A stretch of 64,000 nt of DNA from Fratercula arctica (lineage: Eukaryota > Chordata > Aves > Charadriiformes > Alcidae), in contig CANTUZ010000002.1 of assembly GCA_947846985.1 (NCBI GenBank), positions 154,809,889 to 154,873,888 of the forward strand, in the 5' to 3' direction. Numbering within the stretch: the stretch's first letter is position 1; every line of letters begins with the position of its first letter. This document shows positions 48,421 through 62,101 of the stretch, piece by piece. The notes under the pieces were generated by a model. That model was not told where the DNA came from and searched no databases. It worked only from the letters and a program-made list of their open reading frames with translations. The position numbers and the translations under genes were made by a program.

Positions 48421-49464
48421 TGAAAGGGTACAGCCCTCTCTCTTTCCTCATAAACCCCACAGGCCCTCAGTGTGCTGGGTGGACCTGAGGTCAGGTATCT
48501 GAAGCACACCATGACAGATCTCCTCCTTGCCCCCAGGAGCTCAAGGGACCCCAGCCCCAAGCTCGCCCTTCCTCACACACCACCTGGCATTACTGCCAAG
48601 GGCTTCCCAGAAGGGGGGAAACCCTCTCTCACCTGATATAGCTCCAAAATCATTAAGGATGATGGTGTTTGTAAGCACACAGAACACCAGGACACATTGT
48701 GGGCCAGAAGTAGGCATGGGTCTGAAAAGCTCTCACGTGGTCCAGAGATGACCATCAAAAAAGCAACATGATCAACCATGCTGGCCTTCTCAACTGCAAA
48801 GATGTTTTTTTCTTCTTCCTTAAGGAGGTAGGTTTCACAGAGCATTTGCAACAAAAAAACACGCTGATCCAAATGTGCCATTGGAGAGCTACACCAGCAG
48901 TGCTTGCGGGACGGGTAGGGGACAGGCAGGAGGAGCTCTCTCTGGCTCTGCTGTGTCTGACTCAGGGAGAAAGGGCACCAAAATAGCCATGAAATGCTAA
49001 AGGCCTGATCTTCCTCATTGTAACATCCACCCCACATCCACCAATTGCAGAGGAAACTTTGTCTATTTATCCCCATGCAAATAAAAACAAATTCAGTCTC
49101 CAAACACTCCTTACAGATCCTCAGTTACAAACACTTGCTTGCGGGATAAATAATAGGTTATCATTAAAGCTATATACCAAAGAGAGCAAGTTTCACATTC
49201 CTCCTTTCTTCTCGGTGTCCACAGCAGAATACCAGCTGGAGTAAAGGCACCGGAAGCTTGACATAGTTGGCCTTATCTTTGCCGTGCAGGACTGGATAAC
49301 CTCATGTTTGTAAGCTAACACCCAGATCTTATTCTTCCTTGAGAATATCTGACCATACAGTTTGCCAGATAAGCTACTGCATTTGCAGGTGATAATTTGT
49401 GCACAAAATGTGACGATGCACATTCGTGTCTTAAGTTCCACTCACAGATTATTAAAACATTGTT
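48421..49464. other. Non-coding, with one 176-codon minus-strand open frame
   Basis: The minus-strand frame at 48573-49103 begins METEFVFICMG, is rich in Trp, Cys and Ser, and has no recognisable domain, signal peptide or repeat. It is the longest frame in the window outside the CR1/LTR composite. No splice sites, codon bias or neighbour supports it as a gene, so chance is favoured. Confidence 0.4.
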
Positions 49465-49840
49465 TATGAAGTGTAGGAATGGCTGTGCTCGATCAGACCA
49501 AAAGTACAATGTCCCAGTTTGTTTGCCCCTGACAGATTAAGGAGAGGATTGAAGGGGTACATTAAGATTTAGGGAACAAAGTAGAGCAGGTTATGCACAG
49601 AATGATCCTTTTCACATCAATTAGCTAATAACAGCCTTCCTGAGATCATCGTATTTAATAGCTGTCATTATAGCCCTTCTCCATGAGTTATCTAAGCCTT
49701 TCTTTTAAAAAAAAACACAACTCCTTTATATTTTTGGCATCTACAACATCCCGTGACAGTGACTTCCATTGCTCAGTTCTGCACCCTGTGAAAATAATAC
49801 TTTCTTCTCTTTGCTTGAAATCTAAGACCATGAATTGACA
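49465..49840 (-). mobile_element. Old CR1/L3-type LINE 3' region, minus strand
   Basis: On the minus strand the right part reads as a decayed ORF2 C-terminus. WKSLSRDVVDAKNIKEL lies around 49720-49775, followed by KERLR and LMEKG. This corresponds to the LW-SLPEDVVKA-type C-terminus of CR1-like LINEs common in turtles and crocodilians, and is homologous to [11 protein letters not shown] of bird CR1. The left end (about 49465-49515) reads TTTTGGTCTGATCGAGCACA then GCCATTCCTACACTTCAT, matching the 3' UTR of the same reptilian families. Divergence is high, so it predates the bird-specific copies. The exact family is uncertain. Confidence 0.7.
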
Positions 49841-52800
49841 GCCCCAGTCAGCAAAAGGAGAAGCAGCAGAGGGAACTCACTGGAGGAGATACTGACACTG
49901 ATTGAACCAAACCGCCCAAGGCAGCGTGGAGGTACAGAGCTGGGCAAGGGTTACAGCCAGGGGGGCTGACAGATAAGACCTCCATTTGCAGCCCTTTAAC
50001 TTAGGGAGTTAATGGCCCAGCACTGAGGAGCTGAGGCAGGCAGGAGCTTTTGGCGGCACAGGCTTCATCTGGAGCTTCACGCACTCACTTCAAGACACCG
50101 TAAACCATCACTGCAACCAGAAGTAGTCCTGGTCTTCCTCGCTGCTCCCCACAACTTATTTCTGCTCTAGTTCAACCATGCCTTGGTTGTCTGTGGCTGT
50201 ACAATAAATCAGATCAGTTAAAATGACTTTTTGTTGCTCTTTCCTGGATAGTTTTAAACCAGGTCACTTCCAAGACCCAGTTGCCTGCAGAGCCAGGAAA
50301 AACCTGCTCTGAGCGATGACTACAGGAAGGGCACGAAAAGGCAAAGCTGTTTTTTTTTAGTGACAACGGTGGCTGCTGCGAGCTTACAGTGAGCCTGGAG
50401 ACACAGCGCTTGACTCCTGGGCACCGTCTGCTCGGTGGTGTGCCCTTCGACTGCAGACCAGCTTCACTCACCGCACTTGGATCACCCCACTGAGGCAAAT
50501 ATGCCAGATCTGCCAGCAACACGTTGGATGCCGTCCGGATGGACACACGCTCCCAGCAGAGGCACTCACTGCTTCGCTCCCGCTTGCTTTCCCTCCAACA
50601 GGGCTTTTTCTCAGATTTTCAGAACCGCCTTCTGAGCAGTTAATATACTTATTAGGAAATAACTGCTCTTTATTGGCGCTGAATGAACCTCTTTGCCTGG
50701 CTAAGACTTGGGAATGTAACATGTCATTTACAAAGCTGTCCCGAGAGAGCACAGACAGATTACAAAAATATGCCTTGTATTCAGTCCATTTAAATGAGTA
50801 AGATGACAGCACGAAGATTATGCATTGAATTTACATGCTGAATGGTCACACTTAGAACCTGACAAATTGCTTTGGAAAATGAAATAGTATTACCTTGGAG
50901 CAGGGACAGTGCCAAGTGCTCTCCATAGGAAAAACAGAAGAGTAGAAGGAAAACTGCTCCTACCGAGATAACCTTATCTGCTTCAAATGAGTTGCATAGT
51001 TTTAAGAACAGTGGTTTGCAGGTATACAGGGCGCAGTCCTTCTGCTGCAAGTGAGCCAACTCCCAGCTTCAAGATACTAAAAGTAAACAGGCAAATTCAT
51101 TCCTATTTAAATTTTACCCACCGATCTGAATTGGGTTTAATAAGCACGGGGATCTGGTTACACAATTGTTCCTGTCTGTTAAAAAACAACCCTCATGTGA
51201 TAGATGACATTTTTAATTCAGCCCATGCACATTTAAAACAATGCCCTGCGTATTGCTTCATGTGGCTGAAATACGCTCTTACACACTCAGTGCACAACTC
51301 CTGCTGGGCCTGAAGTAATTCGATCTACACCCTCTTTTAGTATGAAACATGCCATGTGATGTTATCAGCCTGGAATAACACCAGTGACAGTGTGTATCTA
51401 ATCTCCACGCATTTCTCGTCAGAAAACAAAACCTAACAGCGTGCCCACCCCCAATTAGGAAAACAAGCACAGAACACGCAGAGACAGGGTACCCTGAGCC
51501 ACGGTCCTGACATTTGTTTCCAAGAAAAATGGCTAGAAGTTAAAAGCAAAGGTTAACTACTGAGTCAGATGCTTGACTTCACTAAGATTTTGGTCCCCAG
51601 CCTTTGTCCTTTTTCACAAAAAGTCCAACTCTGATCTCATTCACGGGAGTTTGCACCCACATAACTTCCCCCAGCTTGGTTTGAATTACTCCAGTTGTGA
51701 TGGAAATGAGCACAGGGTCAGGATGAGGGAAAAGACGGATGGTTCAGACAAAGGGCTGGTGAAATGACAGAAGAAAATTATGTCAAAGCTCTCCCCTGCT
51801 TTTTTAATGTAGGTTAACAGAAGGGCTAAAAGGCTTCCCCAGCTCCCCAGCCAGCAGTGGAAGATCACAGTGCCGCCACAGTTTAGCCCAGACGTCTTCT
51901 TCTGCGTAAAGAAAACCAAACAAATGAAAATGAAGATATGTATTTACGAAGCACCCTCAAGAGATGACATGATTGACAGTGCTGTACAGAAAGGTGCCAA
52001 CTCATGAATCAATTGAATTTCCTCGCTGCACAGCAGTTCAGAGAGGGTCTGGAGAAGAGCACAAAGGGAGTTTGGGGCTTGCTGGGGCAACAGCTCCCTC
52101 TAACGCTGGCTGGAAGTCAGTCTCAAGGAAGGAGAGACCCTTGCTTCGATTTAGGAAATGTGGCAGGAAGATCCAAAGGAAGCACTCTTCTCCTAGTAAT
52201 CTGGCACCCAGATGGAGCTGGCATCTCCATTTACTGGTCACTCGTTATTGACAAGCAGCAATAAACAGTGTTTTAACAGGAGGAACAGATTAGGGGTTGA
52301 ATTGTTGTAGTCATATGGGCACGTTTTGTACTGTGGCCCTAGCAGTTCAGGCTGACCTTCTTCCAGTTGTTGATGGAAGCAACCCCTTTCCCTACACAGA
52401 GACAACTAATCATATATAGGTACCAGCAGCAAGGCTGCCTGCACAATGAAAGAAAAGCCAAAGTGCTACTGTGGCTGCATTGAAGGGATGGCCACTGCAT
52501 AGTTTGGAGAGGGATGTTTCTGACCAGGCTGTGCTGGGTTCTGACCCAGCTGCCTAACACTATTCCACCTTTTTTTCTGCTGTTGAGCTCTGCCTGTTTG
52601 GGGTAACTCTTTCAGGTCAGATCCCATATCTGCAGATATCAGCAAGAGTTTTTCTGGTGGTCTCAGGCAGAGTAGAGTTGACAATAGCTCTTGATTCACA
52701 TAGCCAGGAAGAAAGCCCCATGTAACTTAGCACATGCACAAACAGTCCATTGTTTTCTAGATTTTTGCTTCACTAATGCCTCTGTGTAGGTTACAAGGCT

Positions 52801-55800
52801 CCTTTTCCAGAAGACTTTTAAACTCTTACCCCCTGGGGCTATCAAGGTTCCCAACCACATCACACTAGTTGCATTTATCTATGACTGCTGTAGGATATGT
52901 AGGGTCCTTTACACCAGACCAAAGTGGAAGGCAAATGCTGCAGTTCTGATCTGGCAGGACATCACATCCACTCGCATCCTTGGGCACTGATGGTTCACAC
53001 CTCATGTGCAGTGCAATGGAGACCGTCTTCTACTCCCAGCTATGGCTTATTCTGCAAACTGCCCGAAACAACAAGCTCTCACACCCGCTCTGTTTCCTGA
53101 GCAACTGCTGCCTGATCTGAAGACTTATGAAACTAAAAGAAGTTAAAAATAGTCTCATGAAGACCCCATGGCCTCTACCTTGGGCCAAATCTAACTAACA
53201 GGAGTTTTGACTGGATAGAAACTGCGAGAGTGTGCATTTAATTAGAATTAGTAAATTGCCTAGAGAGAAGTTAAGGGAAGGGGGGAGAAATGGGAGACCT
53301 CTTGCTTCTTAGAAGCTTCTGATTACCATTTAAGTGCCCCTTTTCAGTTAATGTGCTGTGTGTGAAAGAATATTTCTCCATCTTTGCAAAAATATGCTTA
53401 ATGATAAAACGGACATATAATCTTTCTGAAATGCATATGGGTCTGAGACTGAGGATCTATAGGAAGTCATTAAAGGAAGGCACTAAAGGATTTAGTGCCA
53501 GGAAACTGCAGTGCAAAATGTCCAACTGGTTACTGAAATCAGAATGTAAGTTCTATAGCAGCTAAACATCAGCTTGATTCACCGTTTCCAACTTCATGCC
53601 TCCTCCTGGGGCTTGTCTTTGGAAATTGGGATGTGGGCATCAGCCTTATACATAGTAGTGTCTAGTCCTAAAGACCACAAGGGAGGGAAAGGGTTTTTAA
53701 TAAATTGTGCAACAAAACCTTGAAAATACAAGGTCAGGCTACACGACAACAGCCCTTTATGCTTTTAAAATCAATGAATCCTAGCATATGTGATCACATC
53801 ACGCGTGCAGTACAGCTAATTGATTGCATGTTTACCTTGCACACCATTCAGGAAATCGGACACGGCTGCGGTGAGCATCACCGTGCAGAAGACTCCTGAG
53901 GACAAGGCAGTAGAGTCAACATCTTCTGGCTGTCCCTAACAAATGGCACGACTCTCAGCAGGCACTTCTACGGAGCCAAGAGGAAAGTGAGAACAAACAA
54001 TGAGTGGAGAATGTAAATACCAGGCAGTCGAAGTGTGAAAGGGAACTGGTTTCCACAAGCCATGTTTTGACTGGAGTCCTGGGAGGGAAGGCAGCATGTA
54101 CCTCGAAGCAATCCCATTATCACAAAGAGCAATGTAAAAACAACCCACAACTACTGCAGTTATTTTGAATCATTCATCTCAGCAACTCAGCTCCCCTCTT
54201 TACAGGCGAATGCTTGTGTGGAGGTGACAGCCCTGGAAGGCTTACATTTACCATAACTGCTAACATTTGCTGTATCCTATTGTACACACTTAGTATTGAG
54301 CAGTTCTGCCATCCTAAAAAAGGCACATGGAGCTTCAGTGCACACACTACATTCACCAATATTACCCTTGCCTAGTTGAGAGCGCTGAGCTCTGTGCAGG
54401 GTGAGAGAGGCTCCCTCCTTCCCTCTGAACTGCAGGACACCAAGTCAGTCTCATAACGCACTTCTCTGACCCAAAATAGCAAGGTCCTGAACTAATATTC
54501 ACTTTTCAGTTCAGAAGCAGGAGAATGTCATGATCTGCATATTTTAGAAAGAACTGTTTGATTTTTCTGCCTTGTGTTGTGTGTCTGTGGGAACACCACC
54601 TTCCCAAACTGTCCTGTAGATCAGCTCGGAGTTTAGTCCATCCAAGATACTGCCTGGGACCCAGCCAGTTCATGCTCATCAGCAGCTTCATAGGGTTTTT
54701 CCCTATGTGCAGGCCCACACACTGTGGCACCTGTGGCGTAACCAGGGCAATGAGCCACCACCTAGAAGGGGAAGCCACATCACAGCATCAGAGCATCCCA
54801 GCCAAGGGGAGGAGAGCAGGTCAGCACAGCGCTGGGGATGGCCGATGCTCCCAAATGTGTGAGCCATGGCGTATGGAAATGCCAGGTCCCAGGTTAGACA
54901 TGTCCAAAATAAAGGGTATTAGGACAAAGAGCAGGTCAGATTGGACATTTTCTGGAGTGGAGTAACGAGAGGGGTCAGCACTGTTGACTGCTTGCCTTCA
55001 CTGAAGTGAGAGTGCTGTCCTCGGCGGCCTGTGGAGCTGGGTCCTCTGCAGTAACAAAACTCCTCATGTTTATGAATGCTTTTAACAGCCCGGCCCAGCA
55101 ATGCCAAATCACTTGTCCAGCTTTACTGCAGACAAAATAAAATAGCTCTAGCAAGATAAGCATATCCTGGAAGGCTGGGATTTTCCAGCAGAGAGGGCCA
55201 AGTCTCTGTTGGTGGCAATTGGCACTGTTGTGCTCAGCTCCACGGACAGGTGCCAAATGACCATAGCAGATATTTTGGCAGTGGAACAGCAGTCGTAATA
55301 AATGACTCTGTGAAGCCTTGTGTGCACTTCACCTAAAGTATTACAGCCTGCCCTGCCCCTCCAAAGCACTGCAGAAGTGTGGGATTCTGCTTATTAGCAC
55401 AATGAGCCAGCAAAAGCCCATCAGGAAAGTTCACCACCACCCTCACTGGTGTGAAGGCAGCAGCCTTCACCCACAGTGAGGAGAAACCCTGACTACCTCT
55501 CCAGAAGGCTCCCATCTCTCCAGCTCCTGAGACACAGCATCTGGACCAGGCTCTGATGGAGGAAAGGTTGGCACAATAACTGCAGCCACAACTGAGCACA
55601 GTAAAACTAGGAGTGGCTTTTGTTCTTCTGGTTGCAAACCGCAAGGGCTCTCAGCTTCTAATCCTCATCCTCTTCCACCCACCTGGGAAATCAACGTTTG
55701 CAGAGAGACAATAATCATGGTGATTCACTGCCAGGCTTAGGCTTACCAAGGGACCTTAGAGAAGCTGCAGCATTTACAGTGGTATGTGGCATGTGTTTGG

Positions 55801-57439
55801 CCTGACGTTGAAGGAATCGTCATGCTGCTTTGCCCACTCATTGCTAAGGTGGCCTCCTCCTGATCTCCAGATGTCTCCCATGGCCACGTGTTGACTAATC
55901 CAAATTGCTTCTTAGATCAAAACCCTCTGGGGTTGGACTTCATAAGTCTTCAGATTCCCACAGATGTTTGGCTTAGGACTCCTGGACCAGTCTGTCCCAA
56001 AGCTACAAGAGACCTGCAGGCCTAAATGGAATTTTGTCCCAGCCTGGTTGAAGTGGTCAGCTGCTACTAAACTTGCCCGGCAGATTGAGAACTGTAGAAG
56101 GGAGCAGGAGTCAGACTGGTCAGTACTTGTCCATTTGTTGCTCACCCTGCTTGGTAAAAACTAAACTGCATCATGCTGAAGAGTAAAAAAATAAAGTGGA
56201 GATGTGCCCTTGTGTGGGTGAAGCTTGGTGGCCCTTCACCCGTTCGTCCCTGATGCTTTACACCAAAATAACTTGTATTCAACATCCCAAGAACAAGTAC
56301 ACTCAATAGCTGAGTATTTCTGAGACCGCCGGGTGCCTGGTGACATCTTCAGCTGCCTACCTGCTCTCACCCAGCACCCAGCGGAGGCTGAGCCTCCACA
56401 CAATAACTCCCAGTGTGATTTTATTGCATTTTCTTTAACTAATCACTGCAGGGAACCAAAGGCCGTTCCTACCCCTGGAACCAGATCATTAGCTGGCAAC
56501 TCAAACTTCCTAGAAAGAAGCAACATTACAGTGGTAATGAAAACAAGACAAAAACAAAAAACTGTGAACATTTTTATTGCCACTGGAGCCATCAGGATCC
56601 ACAGAGTATACGCAGAGCTGTCAGCAATGCCTCTCCTCATTTGGGACCCAGTCAAAACAAAGCTCCAAGTCAAATTTCTTGCCTGACCATTACATCAAGT
56701 TTTAGTTTCATTCTCAGTCATGGCCTGACACTGATTACGTTATGAAATTCATTAGGGAAGAGAAAATTGCAGTTATTTCCCTGATGGAGCTGAGTGGTGC
56801 TATTGCAGAATAGCCAGGAGCAACCAGGGAAAACATGTCCATTAGAGTCTGGTGTAATCCCACCAGGATCACAGCCAAGCAGTCGCAGGGCAAAGCAACA
56901 ATGCGAGAGATGCACTGACAGATCACAGGGTAACTTTTTAAAAGGGAGGGTATTTTGCAAGGCCTGATCTTTCAGATCATATTGAGAAACAAATGTACAC
57001 AAAAGCCTCAAGGAAATGGGAAGAATGAGAGACTATGTTACAAAGGTTTTCCTGCTATGTGTTATAATAGAAGAACCTGGTGGCATCTTTTATTGTCTTA
57101 GTGCCTTATTTAGGAAACATGTCATCTCATATCACCCAGTTCCCACCTCACTGCCATTAAATGGTTCATTTCTTATCATTCTCACTGCAAAGGTAATGTC
57201 AGAGCAGTGATATAAATGAATAGAGGCTGTTCAGTCTTCTTCAGAGTGTTAGATGGAAGAAGGCACCAAGACCTTCACCACAGATTATCTCACATGTTAC
57301 CAGAGGCATAAATGAGAAATAAATAAAAAAAAATTCAAGGGAAACCTTGGTTCATTCCCACAGAGTGGTTGTGATTGAGCGCAGGTAGTTTTCACAAGGC
57401 AATGGTTTTCTTTGTGGGACTAATGTGAACAATTTCCCA
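49841..57439. other. Unique non-coding sequence, no gene seen
   Basis: No exon, RNA gene or repeat family was recognised. The longest frame (54558-54965, plus, 135 codons) is unfamiliar. Base composition is mixed, with GC-richer patches around 50400-50580 and 54700-54850. Confidence 0.5.
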
Positions 57440-57760
57440 CAGAACGGAGCCACTGTGCCGGAAAGTTCGAAGCCGAAAACTGAGGACCCCGAACTGGCAG
57501 CACGAAGGGGCGCAAAGCCTACGCCGGTCCTGACTGCCTTGGATAAGAGCAGAGTGTAATTCTCACAAACCACAACTGACAAGGTGCACTGGGAGATTGG
57601 AGGGAACTTGTTTCTTCTGTTAGTAACCACAGGAGTTTCTTGTGGTCGGTAGTTCTGAGAACGGGAAGCTGGACAAGCCGTAGGTGCGGGAGATTCTCGC
57701 CGCCGCGGGGGTTACCCACCCAGCCAGAGCCCAACTGATTAGGAGGGTATCGGAGTTACA
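57440..57760. promoter_or_regulatory. Small CpG-rich patch, candidate promoter or enhancer
   Basis: By hand count there are about 18 CpGs in some 320 bp, in two clusters (57444-57524 and 57646-57708), in otherwise CpG-poor DNA. The first cluster contains CCGGAAAG, an ETS-type core. The second contains TCGCCGCCGCGGGGG. It resembles a short unmethylated regulatory element or a minor promoter. No adjoining exon can be identified. Confidence 0.35.
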
Positions 57761-58020
57761 TAATGACATTTCTGGGCTGGTTTACTGTAAAGATGTGAGG
57801 GGCCTCTTCGAAGCAAGGGATGGGGGTTGTGGATAGCAAAACCGCAAGAAATTGAATTTAAATGGGAGAACAATTTAACAAATTCGTGTAATATACAACA
57901 TGGAACAAACACTCATATTTGGATATGTAAAATACAGAGAGTCACTATTTAAAACCTATTGAATCTACTAGTGTATTTAGACTGGGAGCTCTGCTTTTAA
58001 AATGCCCATGAAATTGCTTT

Positions 58021-58036
58021 GGATCCCCGGGGATCC
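58021..58036. repeat. Perfect 16-bp palindrome GGATCCCCGGGGATCC
   Basis: A self-complementary sequence without a loop. It lies in AT-rich surroundings and no protein-binding role is evident. Confidence 0.9.
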
Positions 58037-59183
58037 ACCTCTCCTAACATCACACATCTGAAATATTGACAGCTATCTCTGAGCTAATCTCTGAAAGCTC
58101 CAGAAAAATAAATTAAAAGCCCATTAAAAGAAATAGGCACTTTTAGGATGTTTTTAGGATGACAGTTTTGGATGTTTTCTTCAGGATGTTCTCTGGTCTC
58201 CAGTGACTTCTGAGAGCGTGTGGCTACTAGCCCAGGTATGAAGACATGTGCACTAGACTCCATTTACAGGAATCCCATCCCAAATGTCCTAGCATATGTT
58301 TAATAATACAACATAATAATGATAACTTTCAACAATATTTTAGTGGGAACTAATTCAGCTTCCTATAGAAAGTCCTTTCCAGGTTTTTATCATTATAGGA
58401 AGCATCAGCCACCGCCAAATTGCTTGTCAAATGGATGCCTTGTGCAGGATGCGTCCATCAAAGGCCACCAAATTCAGGTTTTATGAGGCCAACGCGTGGC
58501 ATTGCCACCCCTGACAGTGGAGTTACTGCACATCATTTTCACAGCAAGGCTGTGATGTAGCTCAGGTGGTTTTGCAGACATAGTGGTTTTCTGTGTGGAA
58601 GAGCTGAAGCAACTTACTGCAAAAATGACCATGAGGAATCAGACTAATTGAAAACAGGTCAAGGAGAGTCAGCCTCATACCCATTCCTGCCTCCAGAGAC
58701 CAAGACTGGAAACAGTTTCAGCAATATACTTTTTTTGTTTAATAGGGAATTTTTTGGAAAATATACATATTTTCAAATGAGCACCAACTCGATGAAGCAG
58801 GTTTACAATTTTCCCATTGTGCTTCTTTCCTGTTAGGTTCTTCATCCTAAAGGAAATTCAAGTCTTCTATATATCTCCTACAGCATTAAAATTGTATATA
58901 GATTTCAGGTGGCAATATTAATTAGACACCATAACTCACATCAACATGGGGAAAAACCTTTCTCCATCATCTCATTGGATGTGGGGAAAATAACAGAAAA
59001 ACTGCAATTGTTTGGATGTTTTGTGTGATAATACTTTGAGACACAAAACATTTCTCCTAGCTCTAAAGCTATTGAAGAGATTTTCCTGACATACTCTAAA
59101 ATGATATATTGTAGGTCAGAGGGCAATTGCAAGAGAAAAAGATCAATCACACAGGGAGAGATAAGTTTTTCCCTTGATCTTTC

Positions 59184-59203
59184 TTTTTTTTTTTTTTTTT
59201 TTT
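59184..59203. repeat. Poly(T), 20 nt
   Basis: An uninterrupted T run after a TTTC, followed by CAGAGTG. The pyrimidine-tract-plus-CAG order resembles a splice acceptor, but no open exon follows. Confidence 0.85.
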
Positions 59204-62072
59204 CAGAGTGAACAGCTTCACTTGTAGGATTTTAAAAATTATTCCAAGATCCTAATTTCATCAGTGATCACATAGTTCGGTGTTTGCTTACGGTTAAGTC
59301 ATTTTATACCAGAAAAGTTCATGGTTCTGACCTTAAAAAAGCAAAAATCCAACCATTTCACTGTAGCAAATAGTTAGCTGAGATGTTGTTGTGAATAAGA
59401 TATTTTTAGTGACTGGAAAAAACTTCTCTGTGGATGAAGAGAAAAATATAAACTAGTCTGCAGTACTTTGAAACACAACTCAATGGTATTCTCATAAGGC
59501 TGCATATTATGGTCCCATGGGTGCCACACCGATTCGTCATGATCAATGTTATCACAGCCAGTCCCAAGGGCTGCAGTAATGATTGGCCACTTTTCATGAG
59601 GAGCTTTGAAATGGTTTTTTTTGCTCTGCATGCTAGACACAGAAATCATTTGAGTGCAATAGACTGAGCAAAACTGATTACATTCATGTACAAATTCACT
59701 GCATTCACCATGCAAATGTTTTCTTTCTCCCTACTATTAACATTGTCCTTTCATTTCTTGGGGAATTAGCCATGCAGATCCTATTGCCTGTCAGGAGAAT
59801 AGCACGGCTGATTCCTCAATAACCACACTGAAAACAGATCCTTACCTGGTAATTTGTATTTATCATACTAGCATAACGCAAGTATGAAGAAATAGGGAAT
59901 ACAACGGTTTTCCGTTCATTGCAATAACCACAACAATTGGGATTGCTTTTATTAGCCAGATATTATCTGCACAGCTGTAGTGTCTACATGTCCCAGCATG
60001 AGCAGAATTGTAGATTAACTCTGCAAGAGACAGAACCTCCTCCAAACTGTTTTGAAGTCAAGTCCACAGAAGATATGTGGCATGAGAGGTGTTACAGGAG
60101 CCAGGACAGGATAAATGATTCAGTTATGGCAATGACCCACACATCCAATGACAAACAGAGCCAGCCACATCAGGTTATGCAGCTGGCTCTAGCAGTCAGC
60201 CAGTCTGATCTAGTGGTGCTGCTTCTGGCTGTGCTTCTGATTCCCACTCTCTCTCCACGTGTTAGGCAGCTGACAAAGAGTTGAGAGTGTGCAAAGCAAG
60301 GTATGGATACTTCGATGTGTAGGCAATTATTTAGAGATGAGGGCATGGTGAGCTTCATCACACATGTAAATCAAGAGGAATGAGCCTCAGCACAAGCCTG
60401 GAGCTAATCTCAGTCTTACCTCCCAGAACCATAGAGGAGCCTCATCACTTTTGGCCCATGCAACACTCAGGCTAAGCAAGCCAGAAGTAAATTCATCACT
60501 TTCATTCAGATCAGCTGATAGCAGATGCATAAGCCTGGGTTGCTAAGAATATTCTATGCACCATAATCCCATTTTTATGTACAATGCCATGAAAGTCTCC
60601 ACTATTTTTTCCCTAGGTAATGTCTGGCACATAGTTGTCAGCTTGAGCAACATATGACACGGAATGAAATCACACCCTCACCAAAAGTAAGAGTAAATCA
60701 TAGTGAATCGTCATGCTAGCCAGAATGTTATCCAGAGGTTTCACTAACACTTATCCAGGAAGGGTATCCAGGTCTACTCTGGCAGATTGGGCAGCCTCTG
60801 AAGAGCCCAGGGTCCAAAAGTGGTACTTGGAATGCAAGTGCTAAGAGTTGTGCTGTTAAATGTAGTTGCTTATAACGTAGGCATATACACCTGAGCACAC
60901 CGCTACAAAGTTAGTGGATCAATAGTGTGCATGCTCCTTAGGGTGCAGTAAACCTCAGCCTCGATAGACCCCTGACTCCCCTGACCCCTGAGTCAAACCT
61001 CACCCTGAACTCCATTGGCTGCATTGACGCATCTCCACAGACTGTCACAGAGATCTACTGCCGGCCCGCTCAGATCCAGACACCTATACTCTGAACACCT
61101 ACAGTTAGAACTCATGAAACCTGTCCTTAAAAACATTGGTGAACAATGACAATATAGAGAATGGCAGAGTGAGAAAGCAAGACCACATGAGTGCTGGTTT
61201 CCAAAAATTTGCTCCCCCCGCCTCCGAAAAAATCAAGAATTTTATATTACTAAAGGCTAGGAAAAATTGAGCCAGCAGTCATTACTGCTCTTCATATTTC
61301 TGTAACAAGATGGAAAAGGCATCTCATTAATTTCCATTGTACAGCATATCCACAACTCAGTTTACAGCCACTGCTCTCAGTGTCTCATTTTCTTCATGAT
61401 AAATCATAACAGCCTTCCAGGAATGTTTCTTATTACTAGATTTGTTTTTTGTCTGCTGGAAAACAGCTGAGTAAATAATTTATCCTCTCAGATTTTCGAT
61501 AATGAAATAAATTATTCAATATAAATTAGTAAAAGACTTACCTTTTCCATCTTCTTCGGTTCTCTTCTGAAAGCTGTCTCTCCTCTAAACCCCACCTGAA
61601 TTAATGACATGATTTATCAAATATCCAGGTTCATTGGCATTGGTCTTGCACTTGTACCTTTGCACTGTATTTTCCCCAGGCAATCTATATATCAGTAACA
61701 TAGGTTTGTGACCAATTAGTCAATCTTGTTCTTAGAATGGAGCTATTTCTTTCTGTTCCTGTTTTGTTTTGCAGCACGTGAAGGAAAGCACCTGAGTCAT
61801 TTGGTCACCCTGGGTATGTGGGTCACCCTATCACATGAGCCACCTTGGCCACCACAGTCAGCTACATCCCCCACTGTCATCTAGACCAAACTCCTCGGTT
61901 CCCAGTGGAGCATGAAGCCCAAGCACCAAGTCCAAATATCCTTGAACTCAGTGAAAGTTAAACTGAACATAGTGCAGACAAACAAGGCATTAGATTCAAG
62001 ATATGCTTAAATTCAGCCCCACATTTGTGAAGATGTAATACTTCATCAGAGAAGATATATGTGTGGTTTGGG

Positions 62073-62101
62073 TTTTTTTTTGTTTTTTTTTTTTTTTTTT
62101 T
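62073..62101. repeat. Poly(T) interrupted by one G
   Basis: Nine T, one G, then about nineteen T. Low-complexity only. Confidence 0.85.

Noticed and set aside
59150..59215. Poly(T) followed by CAG as a splice acceptor
   Set aside because: No open exon or donor site follows, and poly(T) plus CAG is common by chance.
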